From: Acidobacteriota bacterium
GTDB taxonomy: Bacteria; Acidobacteriota; Terriglobia; Terriglobales; Acidobacteriaceae
DNA length: 60,960 bases
Assembly (NCBI GenBank): GCA_003225175.1
Contig: QIBA01000053.1
Span: 1-60,960, forward strand
Direction of reading: 5' to 3'
In this document: in pieces, positions 26,547 through 35,779 of the stretch
Layout of the letters: each line of letters opens with the position of its first letter
Numbering within the stretch: position 1 is the first letter of the stretch
Notes under the pieces: model-generated
What the model saw: the letters and a program-made list of their open reading frames with translations, nothing else
The model's database searches: none
Told to the model about the DNA's origin: nothing
Position numbers and translations under genes: made by a program

Positions 26547-27558
26547 AGCTTCGTCCTGAGTTGATCCTGGCTCCAGCCTGGTGCAGTGCATCAGCGAGGA
26601 CAAAGTATGTGGTTGATACTGTGACCAGGGCCACCAGCGGAGCCGCCATCCACCAATAAGAGCTCACAGTTTGGAACTGCTGAAATGCCGAGAGCATGTT
26701 TCCCCAGCTGGGAATGGGCTCCCCAATCCCGAGTCCAAGAAAAGACAGCGTGGCTTCTGCTGCAATGAATTGTGGAATTAGAACCACGGCTTGTGTAGTG
26801 ATGATGCCCAGTGTCTGAGGAAGCACATGACACCGCAATAGATACCACTCCGATGCTCCGAATCCTCGAGCTGCTGCAACGAAGGGCCTCTCTCTAGCAC
26901 TGAGCACCACGCCACGAATCAGTCGCGCAGGACGTGCCCATCCCATTGCGCCGACCACAACAGATAAAAGGATCAAAGTTTTCGTTGGATCTACGTGCAA
27001 AGGAAGAGACGCGCGGAGCGCGAGCAATAAATAAATCCAGGGCAAGGCCAGAATGAGTTCTGAGCCGCGCATGACTAGCGTATCTGACAGTCCGCCAAAC
27101 TGTCCGGCGACGCCGCCAAGCACAACTCCGATCAGCAGCGACAACACAGTTGCCACGCTCGCGGCTAATAGCGACACACGTCCGCCAAACAAGACACGCG
27201 AAAAAATGTCTCTTCCATAGCCATCGGTTCCGAATAGAAACAAATGGGCCGGAGCATCCACAGATAGAAGATGCGTTCCATCTGAATTACGACTAAAGAG
27301 GCGAATGGGGTACGTGGAAGTGGGATCCTCACGGTATTGGAACCCGTCTCCTTCCACAGGAACTGAGGGGTAAACAAACGGACGAATATGTACATGGCCC
27401 GCGACATCTACGAAATGCAACTTAGTGGGCGCAGCGTAGGCATATTCCCTGTGCTGTGTTGCCGGCGTATAGGGAGCAAAGAACCCTGCGAACAAGATTC
27501 CACAATGGGCCGCCGCGAAGGCAGTTACGATGATGAACATCTTCCGACGGCTCAGCAT
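26539..27558 (-). CDS. Peptide ABC transporter permease (DppC/YejE-like)
   Basis: 339 residues. One N-terminal helix is followed by a periplasmic insert of ~90 residues that carries LFLFGTDGYGRDIFSRVLFG, typical of DppC/OppC/YejE. Then come the helices of the BPD_transp_1 domain with the coupling EAA loop AARGFGASEWYLLRCHVLPQ. The start overlaps the stop of permease 1. It forms the inner membrane channel with permease 1. Confidence 0.93.
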   Translation of the reverse strand: MLSRRKMFIIVTAFAAAHCGILFAGFFAPYTPATQHREYAYAAPTKLHFVDVAGHVHIRPFVYPSVPVEGDGFQYREDPTSTYPIRLFSRNSDGTHLLSVDAPAHLFLFGTDGYGRDIFSRVLFGGRVSLLAASVATVLSLLIGVVLGGVAGQFGGLSDTLVMRGSELILALPWIYLLLALRASLPLHVDPTKTLILLSVVVGAMGWARPARLIRGVVLSARERPFVAAARGFGASEWYLLRCHVLPQTLGIITTQAVVLIPQFIAAEATLSFLGLGIGEPIPSWGNMLSAFQQFQTVSSYWWMAAPLVALVTVSTTYFVLADALHQAGARINSGRSYA

Positions 27559-28523
27559 TCAGCCCTCACGCGCGGATCCAGCGCGTACAAAAACAAGTCG
27601 CTGGCAAGGTTCGCGAAGACCAGCAAAACGGAAAACAACATGACGACGGCCATCACGATGTGAAGATCGCGAGCGAAAACAGCATTAATAAAGAGAGGTC
27701 CCAATCCCGGCCATCCGGTGATGATTTCAATCAGGAATGATCCGCTTAGTAATCCGGCCAGGGATAGCCCAAAAAGCGAGATGAGTGGATTTGCGGCGGC
27801 CGGTAGGGCGTATTGCATGAGCAGGCGTTTATTTCCAATCCCGTGTCCCTTAGCGGCGTTAACAAATGGGGAGTTCCACGCTTCCAGCATGGCTGAGCGA
27901 ACATGACGAAACAGGATAGGCGACGCAGTCAGGGCAAGAGCCACTGCCGGAATTAGTAGATGACGAATCATGTCAGGAACAGCGAACCAGGCTGCACCTT
28001 CGGTGGGCAGTGAGCTCATTCCGCCAGTCGGCAACATTGCAAAGTGGGCTGCAGTGAACATCAAGAACATTGCTAGCGCCAGTTCGGGAGTACCGAGAAG
28101 AAGTGTTGATACTGCTGAATTGACACGATCGATCCAGCTCTGAGATCGGAACGCGGACCAAATTCCCAAAGGCAATGCCAGCGTCCACCCGATGAGCATG
28201 GCCGTCGTTCCCAGCAGAAGAGTGTTTCCCAGTCTGGTCCACAGAAGCTTGCTGACGGGCATGTTGTACGCCAATGAATAGCCAAAGCCACCCGTAGCTG
28301 CAGATGCAATCCACCGAAGGTAGCGGACCGGTAGAGGTTGATCGAGCCCGTACTGCATGCGAATGGCATTGATCGTTTGAGCGGAAATTTGCGGATTTAC
28401 ACGCATCTCGTCCAAGAATGTGCCCGGAGCGAGTTGCGCGATTCCAAATGTGAGCACCGAGATCGTCGCAAGCAATAGCACGGAGTGCACCAGGCGGCGT
28501 TTCAGGAAGCGAAGAGCGTTCAT
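27552..28523 (-). CDS. Peptide ABC transporter permease (DppB/YejB-like)
   Basis: 323 residues from ATG 28523, chosen because it overlaps the ATPase stop (ATGA) and has GGAGGTGAA upstream; the longer frame to 28601 is not needed. It has an N-terminal helix (FLKRRLVHSVLLLATISVLTF), the conserved RMQYGLDQPLPVRYLRWI, and a permease core with the EAA loop (AKGHGIGNKRLLMQYALPAA). It pairs with the second permease. Confidence 0.93.
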   Translation of the reverse strand: MNALRFLKRRLVHSVLLLATISVLTFGIAQLAPGTFLDEMRVNPQISAQTINAIRMQYGLDQPLPVRYLRWIASAATGGFGYSLAYNMPVSKLLWTRLGNTLLLGTTAMLIGWTLALPLGIWSAFRSQSWIDRVNSAVSTLLLGTPELALAMFLMFTAAHFAMLPTGGMSSLPTEGAAWFAVPDMIRHLLIPAVALALTASPILFRHVRSAMLEAWNSPFVNAAKGHGIGNKRLLMQYALPAAANPLISLFGLSLAGLLSGSFLIEIITGWPGLGPLFINAVFARDLHIVMAVVMLFSVLLVFANLASDLFLYALDPRVRAEC

Positions 28524-30160
28524 TTCACCTCCGAAAGTGCGAGTGATTGCCTCGTTTGAGCATCCACGAAGTGCTCCGTTGCGCGGGCGTTCATGTTGCA
28601 AATTTCAGCCGCTTCGTGTTCTTCCACGATGTTACCGGCTCGCATGATCAGGACACGCTCGGCGACCTTCGAGACAAGCTCCATGTCATGAGAGATGAGT
28701 AGCTGCGTAATTCCGAGTTTCCGTCGGAGACTTAGCAGTAACCCAAGTATCTCCTCTTGAGTTTGAGGGTCAAGACCTGAGAGGGACTCGTCGAAGATCA
28801 GCAGGCTGGGTTCAAGCACCAGGGCTCGCGCGATAACTAACCGTTGCTTTTGGCCGCCGCTGAATTCATGGCAGGATCGATCTGCGAACGAAGGGTCTAG
28901 TCCTGTTTGCTCCATCAATAATTCGGCCCGTCTCCTTCTGTCGGAACGACTACTGCGATTTTGAATTACGAGCGGCTCGGCTATAACTTCTGCAGCCGAC
29001 ATCCGTGGGTTCAGGGCCGCTGCTGGATCCTGAGAAACGTATTGCAGGCGCGGGCGAAACGCACGCAGCTGTTGCAATGGTAAGCAAAGGAGGTTTTTAT
29101 CCTCGAAAACAATCTCTCCCGCATCGGCTTCTTCCAGCAATGCCATGCAACGGGCTAGTGTTGATTTTCCCGAAGCAGAGGGGCCCACCAGGGCGGTCAA
29201 TGATCCTCGCGGGATGCTTAAGTTCACGGAATGAAGTGCCTGCTTGGAGGCGCTCCTTGTTTGAAACAATCCACGAGGCTGATAGCACTTACTCAGATTC
29301 CGCACCGCAATGAGAGGTGTTGCTTGCGGCGGCGAGAAGCCTTGCTTTGCCGCGGCCGGCACGCTGATGGACATCCCAGTTTCATTACCATTACTGAAAG
29401 GTAAACTGATTGTCCGATCCGCCAGCCTGTCTGTGACAGCGCGATCATGACTAATCACCAGGAACGCCGCTCCAGTCTCGCGTCTCAGAATCGCAATAAG
29501 GTCCAGAATTTCGTTTTTTAACGAAACGTCGAGACCCGTTGTCGGTTCATCGGCAATTACGAGCGCTGGGCGGCATATCAACGCTTGGGCCAGCACGACG
29601 CGATGACATTCGCCCCCGCTCAACTCGTGCGGATATGCCCGATAGTGACGATCTGCACCAAGTTTGACTTGGTTCAAAACCTGCCGTGCTTGCTGCTGGC
29701 ACCCTTGCCAATCCAGTGCGCTATGAGCTCGAAGCACCTTAGCGATCTGATCGCCTACGCGCATTACCGGACTTAACGCAAGAGCGGGCTCTTGATAGAT
29801 AATTGAAGCTTCCCGCCCACGGATTTTGCGGAGCTCAGACTCCTTAAGCTTTAGCAAGTCGTTTCCGCGAAAGAGCACCTCGCCGCGCGCAATCGCGCCA
29901 TACGGAAGGAGTCCCAAAATAGCCAATGCGGCTGATGTCTTGCCGCACCCGGACCGTCCTTGCAGCCCCACGACTTCGCCACTGTGGACCTCGCAGTTGA
30001 GGGCTTCCAGGATGACACGAGTTCCACCCCGCGTCGCATAGGAGACAGAGAGGTCGCGTACCTCAAGCAGGGTGCGTGATGGCGAACAAACGGGCAACAG
30101 ATACACTCCGTCCGCGAGCGCAGCCAAGGCGCCTGAATCGAGCAAGATAAGTATTTCCAA
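28520..30160 (-). CDS. Fused double ATPase of a peptide ABC transporter (YejF/OppDF-like)
   Basis: 546 residues from a TTG at 30160, or from GTG 30106, which has a weak GGA signal. It is two ABC domains in one chain. Domain 1: GRSGCGKTSAAL Walker A, ELSGGECHRVVLAQAL signature and LVIADEPTTGLD Walker B. Domain 2: GPSASGKSTLARC, FSGGQKQRLVIARAL and LLIFDESLSGLD (Ser in place of the usual Pro). This fusion is the arrangement of YejF. It energises import of peptides through the two permeases. First gene of the long minus-strand row. Confidence 0.92.
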   Translation of the reverse strand: MEILILLDSGALAALADGVYLLPVCSPSRTLLEVRDLSVSYATRGGTRVILEALNCEVHSGEVVGLQGRSGCGKTSAALAILGLLPYGAIARGEVLFRGNDLLKLKESELRKIRGREASIIYQEPALALSPVMRVGDQIAKVLRAHSALDWQGCQQQARQVLNQVKLGADRHYRAYPHELSGGECHRVVLAQALICRPALVIADEPTTGLDVSLKNEILDLIAILRRETGAAFLVISHDRAVTDRLADRTISLPFSNGNETGMSISVPAAAKQGFSPPQATPLIAVRNLSKCYQPRGLFQTRSASKQALHSVNLSIPRGSLTALVGPSASGKSTLARCMALLEEADAGEIVFEDKNLLCLPLQQLRAFRPRLQYVSQDPAAALNPRMSAAEVIAEPLVIQNRSSRSDRRRRAELLMEQTGLDPSFADRSCHEFSGGQKQRLVIARALVLEPSLLIFDESLSGLDPQTQEEILGLLLSLRRKLGITQLLISHDMELVSKVAERVLIMRAGNIVEEHEAAEICNMNARATEHFVDAQTRQSLALSEVK

Positions 30161-30203
30161 TGCAGGAAGTCATAGCTCTAGCGAACTCATTGGGCAGGAT
30201 CAC

Positions 30204-30250
30204 TTTGGTAACCAAATTGGAAGCGTTGAACTGTGACCGTTTAGAACGGT
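30204..30250. promoter_or_regulatory. Two perfect inverted repeats upstream of the peptide transporter/sigma/CHAT operon
   Basis: TTTGGT-A-ACCAAA at 30204-30216 and ACCGTT-TAG-AACGGT at 30236-30250, 20 bases apart, 44 to 90 bases upstream of the ATPase start and in front of a divergent gene at 30447. They are candidate operators or short hairpins in a 286-base divergent region. A T-rich block further on (TTATATAGAC near 30371) could be a -10 for the plus strand. Confidence 0.45.
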
Positions 30251-30446
30251 AAGGGACCACCGACAGTTGGCGGTACGCATTGGTTTCAGGTGACCGCAAT
30301 CGGACACTCCGGTCGCGCTTCGGTCGGCTCGGTTCTCCTGCCGTCGCCTGCGTCGTCAGGAACAAAAGGACTTATATAGACATTCGACTGGAGAGAAGAT
30401 TGCTCGGCCTTAAGAGAAATCATTCTAATTAGAGGAGACATCGTAC

Positions 30447-31340
30447 GTGATCCCTCGCGCACGAGGCTTGGCCGTCGCAGTTATTTCTTCCTCCATCTTT
30501 GCATTGAGCAGCTTGTGCTGCGCCTCGGATATCGTGGCCCACCCTGAGATGCTGGTTTCAACCGCGTGGTTGGCTGATCACCTGAACGATGCAAACGTGG
30601 TTGTTCTTCAGGTTGGACACGACCGCAGCGCTTATCAGAAAGAACACATCCCAACGGCCCGCTTCCTGAGTACGAACGATTTCACCACTGGGCATACCGG
30701 GCTGATGGTTGAATTGCCAACGGTTGAGAAGCTCAGGCAATCCTTCGAGGAATTGGGAATTAACGACGACACTCGCGTTGTAGTCTATACGACAGACTGG
30801 TATCCAGTAGCCTCGCGAGCATTCTTCACGCTCGACTACTTCGGACACACAAATACTGCGTTACTGGATGGAAGTCTTGCGCAATGGAAGGCGGAGAACC
30901 GTCCGGTGACGGCGGACGAACCTAGAATAATCAAGGGAAGAGTCACTCCGCACGTAAATGAGTCGGAGCTCGCTTTACTCACGGATGCGAAGGTCGCTTC
31001 GCAACCCCCCTCACAAGTGATCCTTGTGGATTCGCGTCCCCAAAAGCGTTATACGGCGGGACATCTTCCAGGAGCCGCCAATATCTTTTGGGAAGACACC
31101 GTTGCGAGTTCGAACAAACCGATTTTTCTGACCCCCAATAATTTGCGCCGATTGTTTGCTTCGAGAGGCATTGCAACAGGGCATAAGCTAATAACTTATT
31201 GTGAAATCGGCTTGCAGGCCTCGCATATGTATTTTGTGGCGAAATATCTCGGCTACGACGTCTCCATGTTCGATGGCTCGTTCTATCAGTGGGACGACGT
31301 CGAACACTTGGCGTCAGTTAAGGGGAACTCTCCGCGTTGA
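30447..31340 (+). CDS. Exported rhodanese-type sulfurtransferase (first of a pair)
   Basis: 297 residues from GTG 30447, with AGAGGAG 8 bases upstream. A signal peptide (AVAVISSSIFALSSLCCAS) is followed by two rhodanese domains, as in SseA-type thiosulfate/mercaptopyruvate sulfurtransferases. The inactive N-terminal domain carries HIPTARFLSTNDF, and the C-terminal one GHLPGAANIFWED and the catalytic loop TYCEIGLQAS with the persulfide Cys. Most SseA enzymes are cytoplasmic, so the export signal is a difference. It shares TTGA with the next gene. Confidence 0.88.
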   Translation: MIPRARGLAVAVISSSIFALSSLCCASDIVAHPEMLVSTAWLADHLNDANVVVLQVGHDRSAYQKEHIPTARFLSTNDFTTGHTGLMVELPTVEKLRQSFEELGINDDTRVVVYTTDWYPVASRAFFTLDYFGHTNTALLDGSLAQWKAENRPVTADEPRIIKGRVTPHVNESELALLTDAKVASQPPSQVILVDSRPQKRYTAGHLPGAANIFWEDTVASSNKPIFLTPNNLRRLFASRGIATGHKLITYCEIGLQASHMYFVAKYLGYDVSMFDGSFYQWDDVEHLASVKGNSPR

Positions 31341-32266
31341 ATCTGCCGGAAAGAGTTAAACAGACCTGTTGGAAATTCCTTGGCTTACTCCTGCTGACGA
31401 GTACTCTCAGTCTGTCGATTCATGCAGCAGAATCGAGGAATCCCATCAGAAGCGACATGTTAGTAACTACGGAATGGTTGGCTCATCATCTGCACGATTC
31501 CAATGTGGTTATTTTGTGCATCGTGGAGAGTGAGCAGTTTTATTCGTCCGGTCACATTCCTGGCTCTCGCATTGTTCAGCTAACAGAAATCGTGACCACC
31601 CGGGACGGCATTCCGAACGAACTGGCTGAGGTGAGCGCTCTCCAGCGTGTTTTTGAACGCGCCGGAATCAGTAATGAGTCGCGCATCATTCTTTATGGGG
31701 AACACGCGGGAATGCTGGCTGCTCGCGCCTATCTTACTTTGGACTATCTAGGGCTTGCTGATCGAGCGGCACTCTTGGACGGCGGTCTTGAAAAATGGCG
31801 AGCCGAACACCGTGTGGAATCAATGTCTGCTCCCCCGGTAGGAGTTAGTCATCTAGAGACTCACTCGCACCCTGAGATTCTTGTCAGCCTTGCGGAAATG
31901 ACTGAGTACTCACGATCGAAGAAGAAGGAAGCAGTACTGATAGATGCCCGTCCGAACGACGAATATACAGGCGCGAAGTTCTCAAGGGACGTGTCGAAGG
32001 CCGGGCATATTCCCAACTCTGTGGGCATTTATTGGCAAAATCTTCTACTAAACAACTCCATTCCCGAACTGAAATCAGCAGACGAGCTGCGGGAGCTATT
32101 CCGCGCGTCAGGAGCCTCTGCAGGCAAAGAAGTCATTACCTATTGCCGGACCGGTATGCAGTCTTCTTTCAGCTACTTCGTAGCGAAATATTTGGGATAT
32201 AAGTCCCGTATGTACGATGGCTCCTTCTATGAATGGAGTCGCTCGCCCCTTCCCGTTGAACACTGA
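31337..32266 (+). CDS. Exported rhodanese-type sulfurtransferase (second of a pair)
   Basis: 309 residues, TTG start inside the previous stop. It has the same plan as its neighbour: signal peptide (FLGLLLLTSTLSLSIHAAES), an N-terminal rhodanese domain (SSGHIPGSRIVQLTEIV) and a C-terminal domain with VLIDARPNDEYTG, AGHIPNSVGIYW and the active loop TYCRTGMQSSFSYF. Both copies end in MYDGSFYEW or MFDGSFYQW, so they are a tandem duplication that has diverged. Likely periplasmic sulfur transfer; substrate unknown. Confidence 0.88.
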   Translation: MNLPERVKQTCWKFLGLLLLTSTLSLSIHAAESRNPIRSDMLVTTEWLAHHLHDSNVVILCIVESEQFYSSGHIPGSRIVQLTEIVTTRDGIPNELAEVSALQRVFERAGISNESRIILYGEHAGMLAARAYLTLDYLGLADRAALLDGGLEKWRAEHRVESMSAPPVGVSHLETHSHPEILVSLAEMTEYSRSKKKEAVLIDARPNDEYTGAKFSRDVSKAGHIPNSVGIYWQNLLLNNSIPELKSADELRELFRASGASAGKEVITYCRTGMQSSFSYFVAKYLGYKSRMYDGSFYEWSRSPLPVEH

Positions 32267-32322
32267 AGTTCCCTACGAGCCTTGGTAGTAAGCAAGGGTC
32301 GCTTGTACGCTCTGGACTGAAC

Positions 32323-35307
32323 ATGTTCCAGATGAGAAAAATCTTCTCAATCTTTATTACGATCTCCGCGTTTCTTCTCCGTCCGGCACCCAGTATCGCG
32401 CAGACACCAGATACCGCGACCATTGTGGGACAGGTTGTGGATTCAACGCACGCTGTAGTCACCGCTGTTCGCGTAACGGCTACCAATAACGTGACCGGAC
32501 TCCGGCGGAGCGTAGAAACTAATAGCCTGGGCAAGTTTTCTCTTGGCGCCCTGCCAGTAACGGGCAGTTACACAATTACGGCCGGCAAGACCGGCTTTGC
32601 CGATGCGCGAGTTGAAAACCTGACTCTCGGGGGCGGACGCACGGCTGAGATGAATCTGCAGCTGAGTGCATCGGCCGGGTCAACTGTTATCGAAGTGACC
32701 GGAATAGTCGGTGATGTTCTAACCGATGAGCCTCAACTCGGTGAGCGCGTCGATGCGAAGCAGACGCGAGAGACGCCTCTTCTGAATCGCCGAATCACGT
32801 ACCTTCCTTTGCTGAACGCCGCGAATCGTCCAGCGCTTAATCAAGGCGACGTGTTCATGAACCAGAACCTGTTCACAACCAATGGTTCAGGCAGAAGGCA
32901 AACATCTTTTGAAGTCGATGGCAGTTCGGGTAACGATAGTTGGGGCAGACAAACCGTGTTTACGAACCTTCCGCTCGCAAGTGTGCAAGAGATGACCGTT
33001 CTCGAAAACGCATTCTCTGCGGAATATGGCGCGACGACCGGCGGAGTAGTGAACATTGTCACAAAAACTGGAAGCAGCGACTTTCATGGTGAAGCTCTCG
33101 AATTGTTTCGTCCATCCGATACGCAGGCCAAACTCTCGGGATTTACGCCTGCGAACGCTCCCAATGGCAATGCCATTACTGACGATTCCCTTATGCAGAC
33201 TTCAGCCTCTCTCGGCGGCCCGATTGGTTCGAGCGGGCGCACTCATTTTTTCATTTCCGGGGAATACACCTGGCAAAACCGTACCTCGCCGGTGATCTCG
33301 CCGGTCGCACCGGGGCCATTCGAGGGGCATTACCGCGGATGGCTCGCATTCGCGCGTGTCGATCACCAGATTAATGAGCGCAACAGCCTCTTCTTCCGCA
33401 GCAGCGCTGACAGTTTTCATGACACGAACCCGAATGGTGCGGTTGGAGGCAATAGTCTGCCGACGGTCGATCGCATTTTTAAGCGACGAACTTATTCCGA
33501 AGAATTAGGTGAAACTGCGGTGCTGAAGTCTTCGCTCATCAACAATGTGCGTTTGCAATTCCAATTGGCATCGCCGATTACAGAGTTTGATCCTTTCATC
33601 TTCAGCACACAGTACATCGTGCCGATCACAGGCCTAGGCAATTTCGTGAGCGGAACGTCGCAATCCGCGCAGCTGCAGAATCGTCAGTACGAGTTCAGCG
33701 ATACGCTGTCGGTTTCCAAGGGACGTCACGAGTTGCGATTTGGGGCTGACGTGATCCACGCGCACAATGGCGGTAATGGAAAGGAATTCGGAGGGCCAAG
33801 CTTTCTGGGGGCCTTTACATATAAAGCGTGCGGCCTGGGAGTCACAGCCTGCGAGAGCCAGGCATACATCGGCGACATCGCGAATGTGAGCAGCTATACG
33901 CAAAGCTACGGCAACGCTACCTATACCGTTAATGACACCCTTTGGGCGCTGTTCGCGCAGGATAATTTCCGAATTTTCCCGAATCTCACGTTGAATCTGG
34001 GATTGCGCTACGAGCAGCAAACGTTCACTGACGCTCGCAAGGGTTTTGCTCCACGAATCGGATTTGCCCACAACCTTCGAGGACAAGGCAAAACAGTGTT
34101 GCGGGGCGGGTTCGGAATTTATTACTCGCAAGTTATCAACAATTCCCAAGCAAACTATGCGCTGTCAGGGCCAGCCGGGTTCTTCAACTTCACTGCCGGC
34201 GCAGGGCAGGTAGGTTTTCCAGGCAGCGTATCCGCGGCACCGCTGTCCGCATTCCCATCGGGCGCGCAGATGCCGGTTCGCAACCTTTATATTCGTCCCG
34301 GCAGAGCTTCGTACTATAGCCAGTTCTTTCCAGTATCGACGTTGGTCGCATATCCCAATGCCCTGCTGAACCCTTATTCCGAGCAATGGACTTTGGGAGT
34401 TCAACGTCAGCTCGCACCCAACTGGCTGCTATCCGTCGACTACGTAGGCTCGCACACGCTCAAAATTGTTCGTCCCTTGGACGTGGATTCTCCGACTTCG
34501 TTCGTCCGGACCAGTACAAGTGCTGGAACGCAGTCTGTGCGCACTGCACAGGCTGCTAACTGCACTCGTCCACTGTGGATTGCGTTCTACAACCAACTTG
34601 GTACGCAATGCAATCCAATTCGAGCCACCAACCCACAACCTGCATACGCACAGATTCTAAGCGATGTGAACAACGGATTTGCCTTCTATCAGGCGGTGAA
34701 CATTAACCTCAATCATCGCTTCACGAATCGCTTCCTCATGCTCGCGAGCTACACCTGGTCGCACTCAACGGATAACGTCGATCCCGATGTGCCTGGACAG
34801 AACCCGAACGATCCGAATATCACTGGCTATGCGGAGTACGGGAACGCCATCTTCGATCAGCGCCACCGTTTTGTGCTGAGCGGGTTCTATGTAGGTCCGC
34901 TGAAGATTACCATTGGCGGCGTCGCCACGCTGGCGTCGGGCCTTCCCTACAACCTCACAACTGGAGCAAATAACTTCGGCGATCCCGGCGCGACAGCTGA
35001 CCGTCCCCTGATTAATGGAGTGATTGTCGGCAGAAATGCAGGGCGGGGAAGTGCCATCTACGATGTCTCGCCGATGATTGAGCGGCCATTTGCATTAGGC
35101 CCTGAGCGCGTGCAACTAACATTGCGCGCTGAAGCATTCAATATCTTTAATCATCCCAACTTTGTGGGATTCAATGGCGCATTTGGAAATGGCGCGACTC
35201 CCCCGCTCGGAGCGAATGGTCAGAGTGTAATAGGTGAGCCGTTGGTTGGAATCACGAATCAGTTACCGGCTCGTTCGCTGCAGTTTCAAGCAAGACTCAA
35301 CTTCTAG
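32323..35307 (+). CDS. Oar-like TonB-dependent outer membrane receptor with carboxypeptidase regulatory domain
   Basis: 994 residues. Signal peptide (IFSIFITISAFLLRPAPSIAQ), then an N-terminal CarboxypepD regulatory-like domain at ~30-105 (IVGQVVDSTHAVVTAVRVTA), a plug (ENAFSAEYGATTGGVVNIVT) and a C-terminal barrel ending in SLQFQARLNF. This is the class of very large, Oar-like receptors expanded in Acidobacteriota. The ligand is unknown. No partner gene for a specific nutrient lies next to it; the sulfurtransferases upstream are 56 bases away and co-directional. Confidence 0.9.
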   Translation: MFQMRKIFSIFITISAFLLRPAPSIAQTPDTATIVGQVVDSTHAVVTAVRVTATNNVTGLRRSVETNSLGKFSLGALPVTGSYTITAGKTGFADARVENLTLGGGRTAEMNLQLSASAGSTVIEVTGIVGDVLTDEPQLGERVDAKQTRETPLLNRRITYLPLLNAANRPALNQGDVFMNQNLFTTNGSGRRQTSFEVDGSSGNDSWGRQTVFTNLPLASVQEMTVLENAFSAEYGATTGGVVNIVTKTGSSDFHGEALELFRPSDTQAKLSGFTPANAPNGNAITDDSLMQTSASLGGPIGSSGRTHFFISGEYTWQNRTSPVISPVAPGPFEGHYRGWLAFARVDHQINERNSLFFRSSADSFHDTNPNGAVGGNSLPTVDRIFKRRTYSEELGETAVLKSSLINNVRLQFQLASPITEFDPFIFSTQYIVPITGLGNFVSGTSQSAQLQNRQYEFSDTLSVSKGRHELRFGADVIHAHNGGNGKEFGGPSFLGAFTYKACGLGVTACESQAYIGDIANVSSYTQSYGNATYTVNDTLWALFAQDNFRIFPNLTLNLGLRYEQQTFTDARKGFAPRIGFAHNLRGQGKTVLRGGFGIYYSQVINNSQANYALSGPAGFFNFTAGAGQVGFPGSVSAAPLSAFPSGAQMPVRNLYIRPGRASYYSQFFPVSTLVAYPNALLNPYSEQWTLGVQRQLAPNWLLSVDYVGSHTLKIVRPLDVDSPTSFVRTSTSAGTQSVRTAQAANCTRPLWIAFYNQLGTQCNPIRATNPQPAYAQILSDVNNGFAFYQAVNINLNHRFTNRFLMLASYTWSHSTDNVDPDVPGQNPNDPNITGYAEYGNAIFDQRHRFVLSGFYVGPLKITIGGVATLASGLPYNLTTGANNFGDPGATADRPLINGVIVGRNAGRGSAIYDVSPMIERPFALGPERVQLTLRAEAFNIFNHPNFVGFNGAFGNGATPPLGANGQSVIGEPLVGITNQLPARSLQFQARLNF

Positions 35308-35353
35308 CTGTTTTCCGCGCTCCGGTCTTATACTGACGCGAACGGAGAAAACA

Positions 35354-35779
35354 ATGTGGCTTAAGCGGAAGTTTGGCGCGCCGCAAGCACTAGTAGAGCA
35401 GCTGGGCGCTCTGGAATCGGAGTTGATGGAGCGAATTTGGGCTCGCGGCGAGACCAGTGTTCGCGACCTTCACAATGAGATCGCGCCGCGATTGGCGTAC
35501 ACAACGGTGATGACGACGCTCGATCGTCTCTTCAAGAAAGGTCTTCTGGATCGACGTGCCTTGGGTCGTGCCTTTTATTACACGCCGACAGTAAGCAAGC
35601 GTGACTACAACCAACAACTTGCTCAACATTTGTTCGGCATCGCGGTCGAGGAGAGTGGCAGCAAGCAGGCGCTGTTGTCTTGCTTCGTCGATTACGTGAC
35701 CGATGCCGACCGAAAGCTGCTCGACGACCTTGATGAGTTGGTCAAAGCGAAGAAGCGCACTTTACGGCTCTCTAAATGA
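35354..35779 (+). CDS. BlaI/MecI-family repressor
   Basis: About 141 residues from ATG 35354; a longer frame from 35234 only overlaps the receptor gene. Winged-helix DNA-binding domain: LGALESELMERIWARGETSVRDL, AYTTVMTTLDRLFKKGLLDRR and GRAFYYTPTVSKRDY, followed by a helical dimerisation tail. The stop overlaps the M56 gene start (ATGA). BlaI-type repressors are usually inactivated by cleavage through the neighbouring membrane protease. A possible -10 (TATACT, 35330-35335) precedes it. Confidence 0.93.
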   Translation: MWLKRKFGAPQALVEQLGALESELMERIWARGETSVRDLHNEIAPRLAYTTVMTTLDRLFKKGLLDRRALGRAFYYTPTVSKRDYNQQLAQHLFGIAVEESGSKQALLSCFVDYVTDADRKLLDDLDELVKAKKRTLRLSK

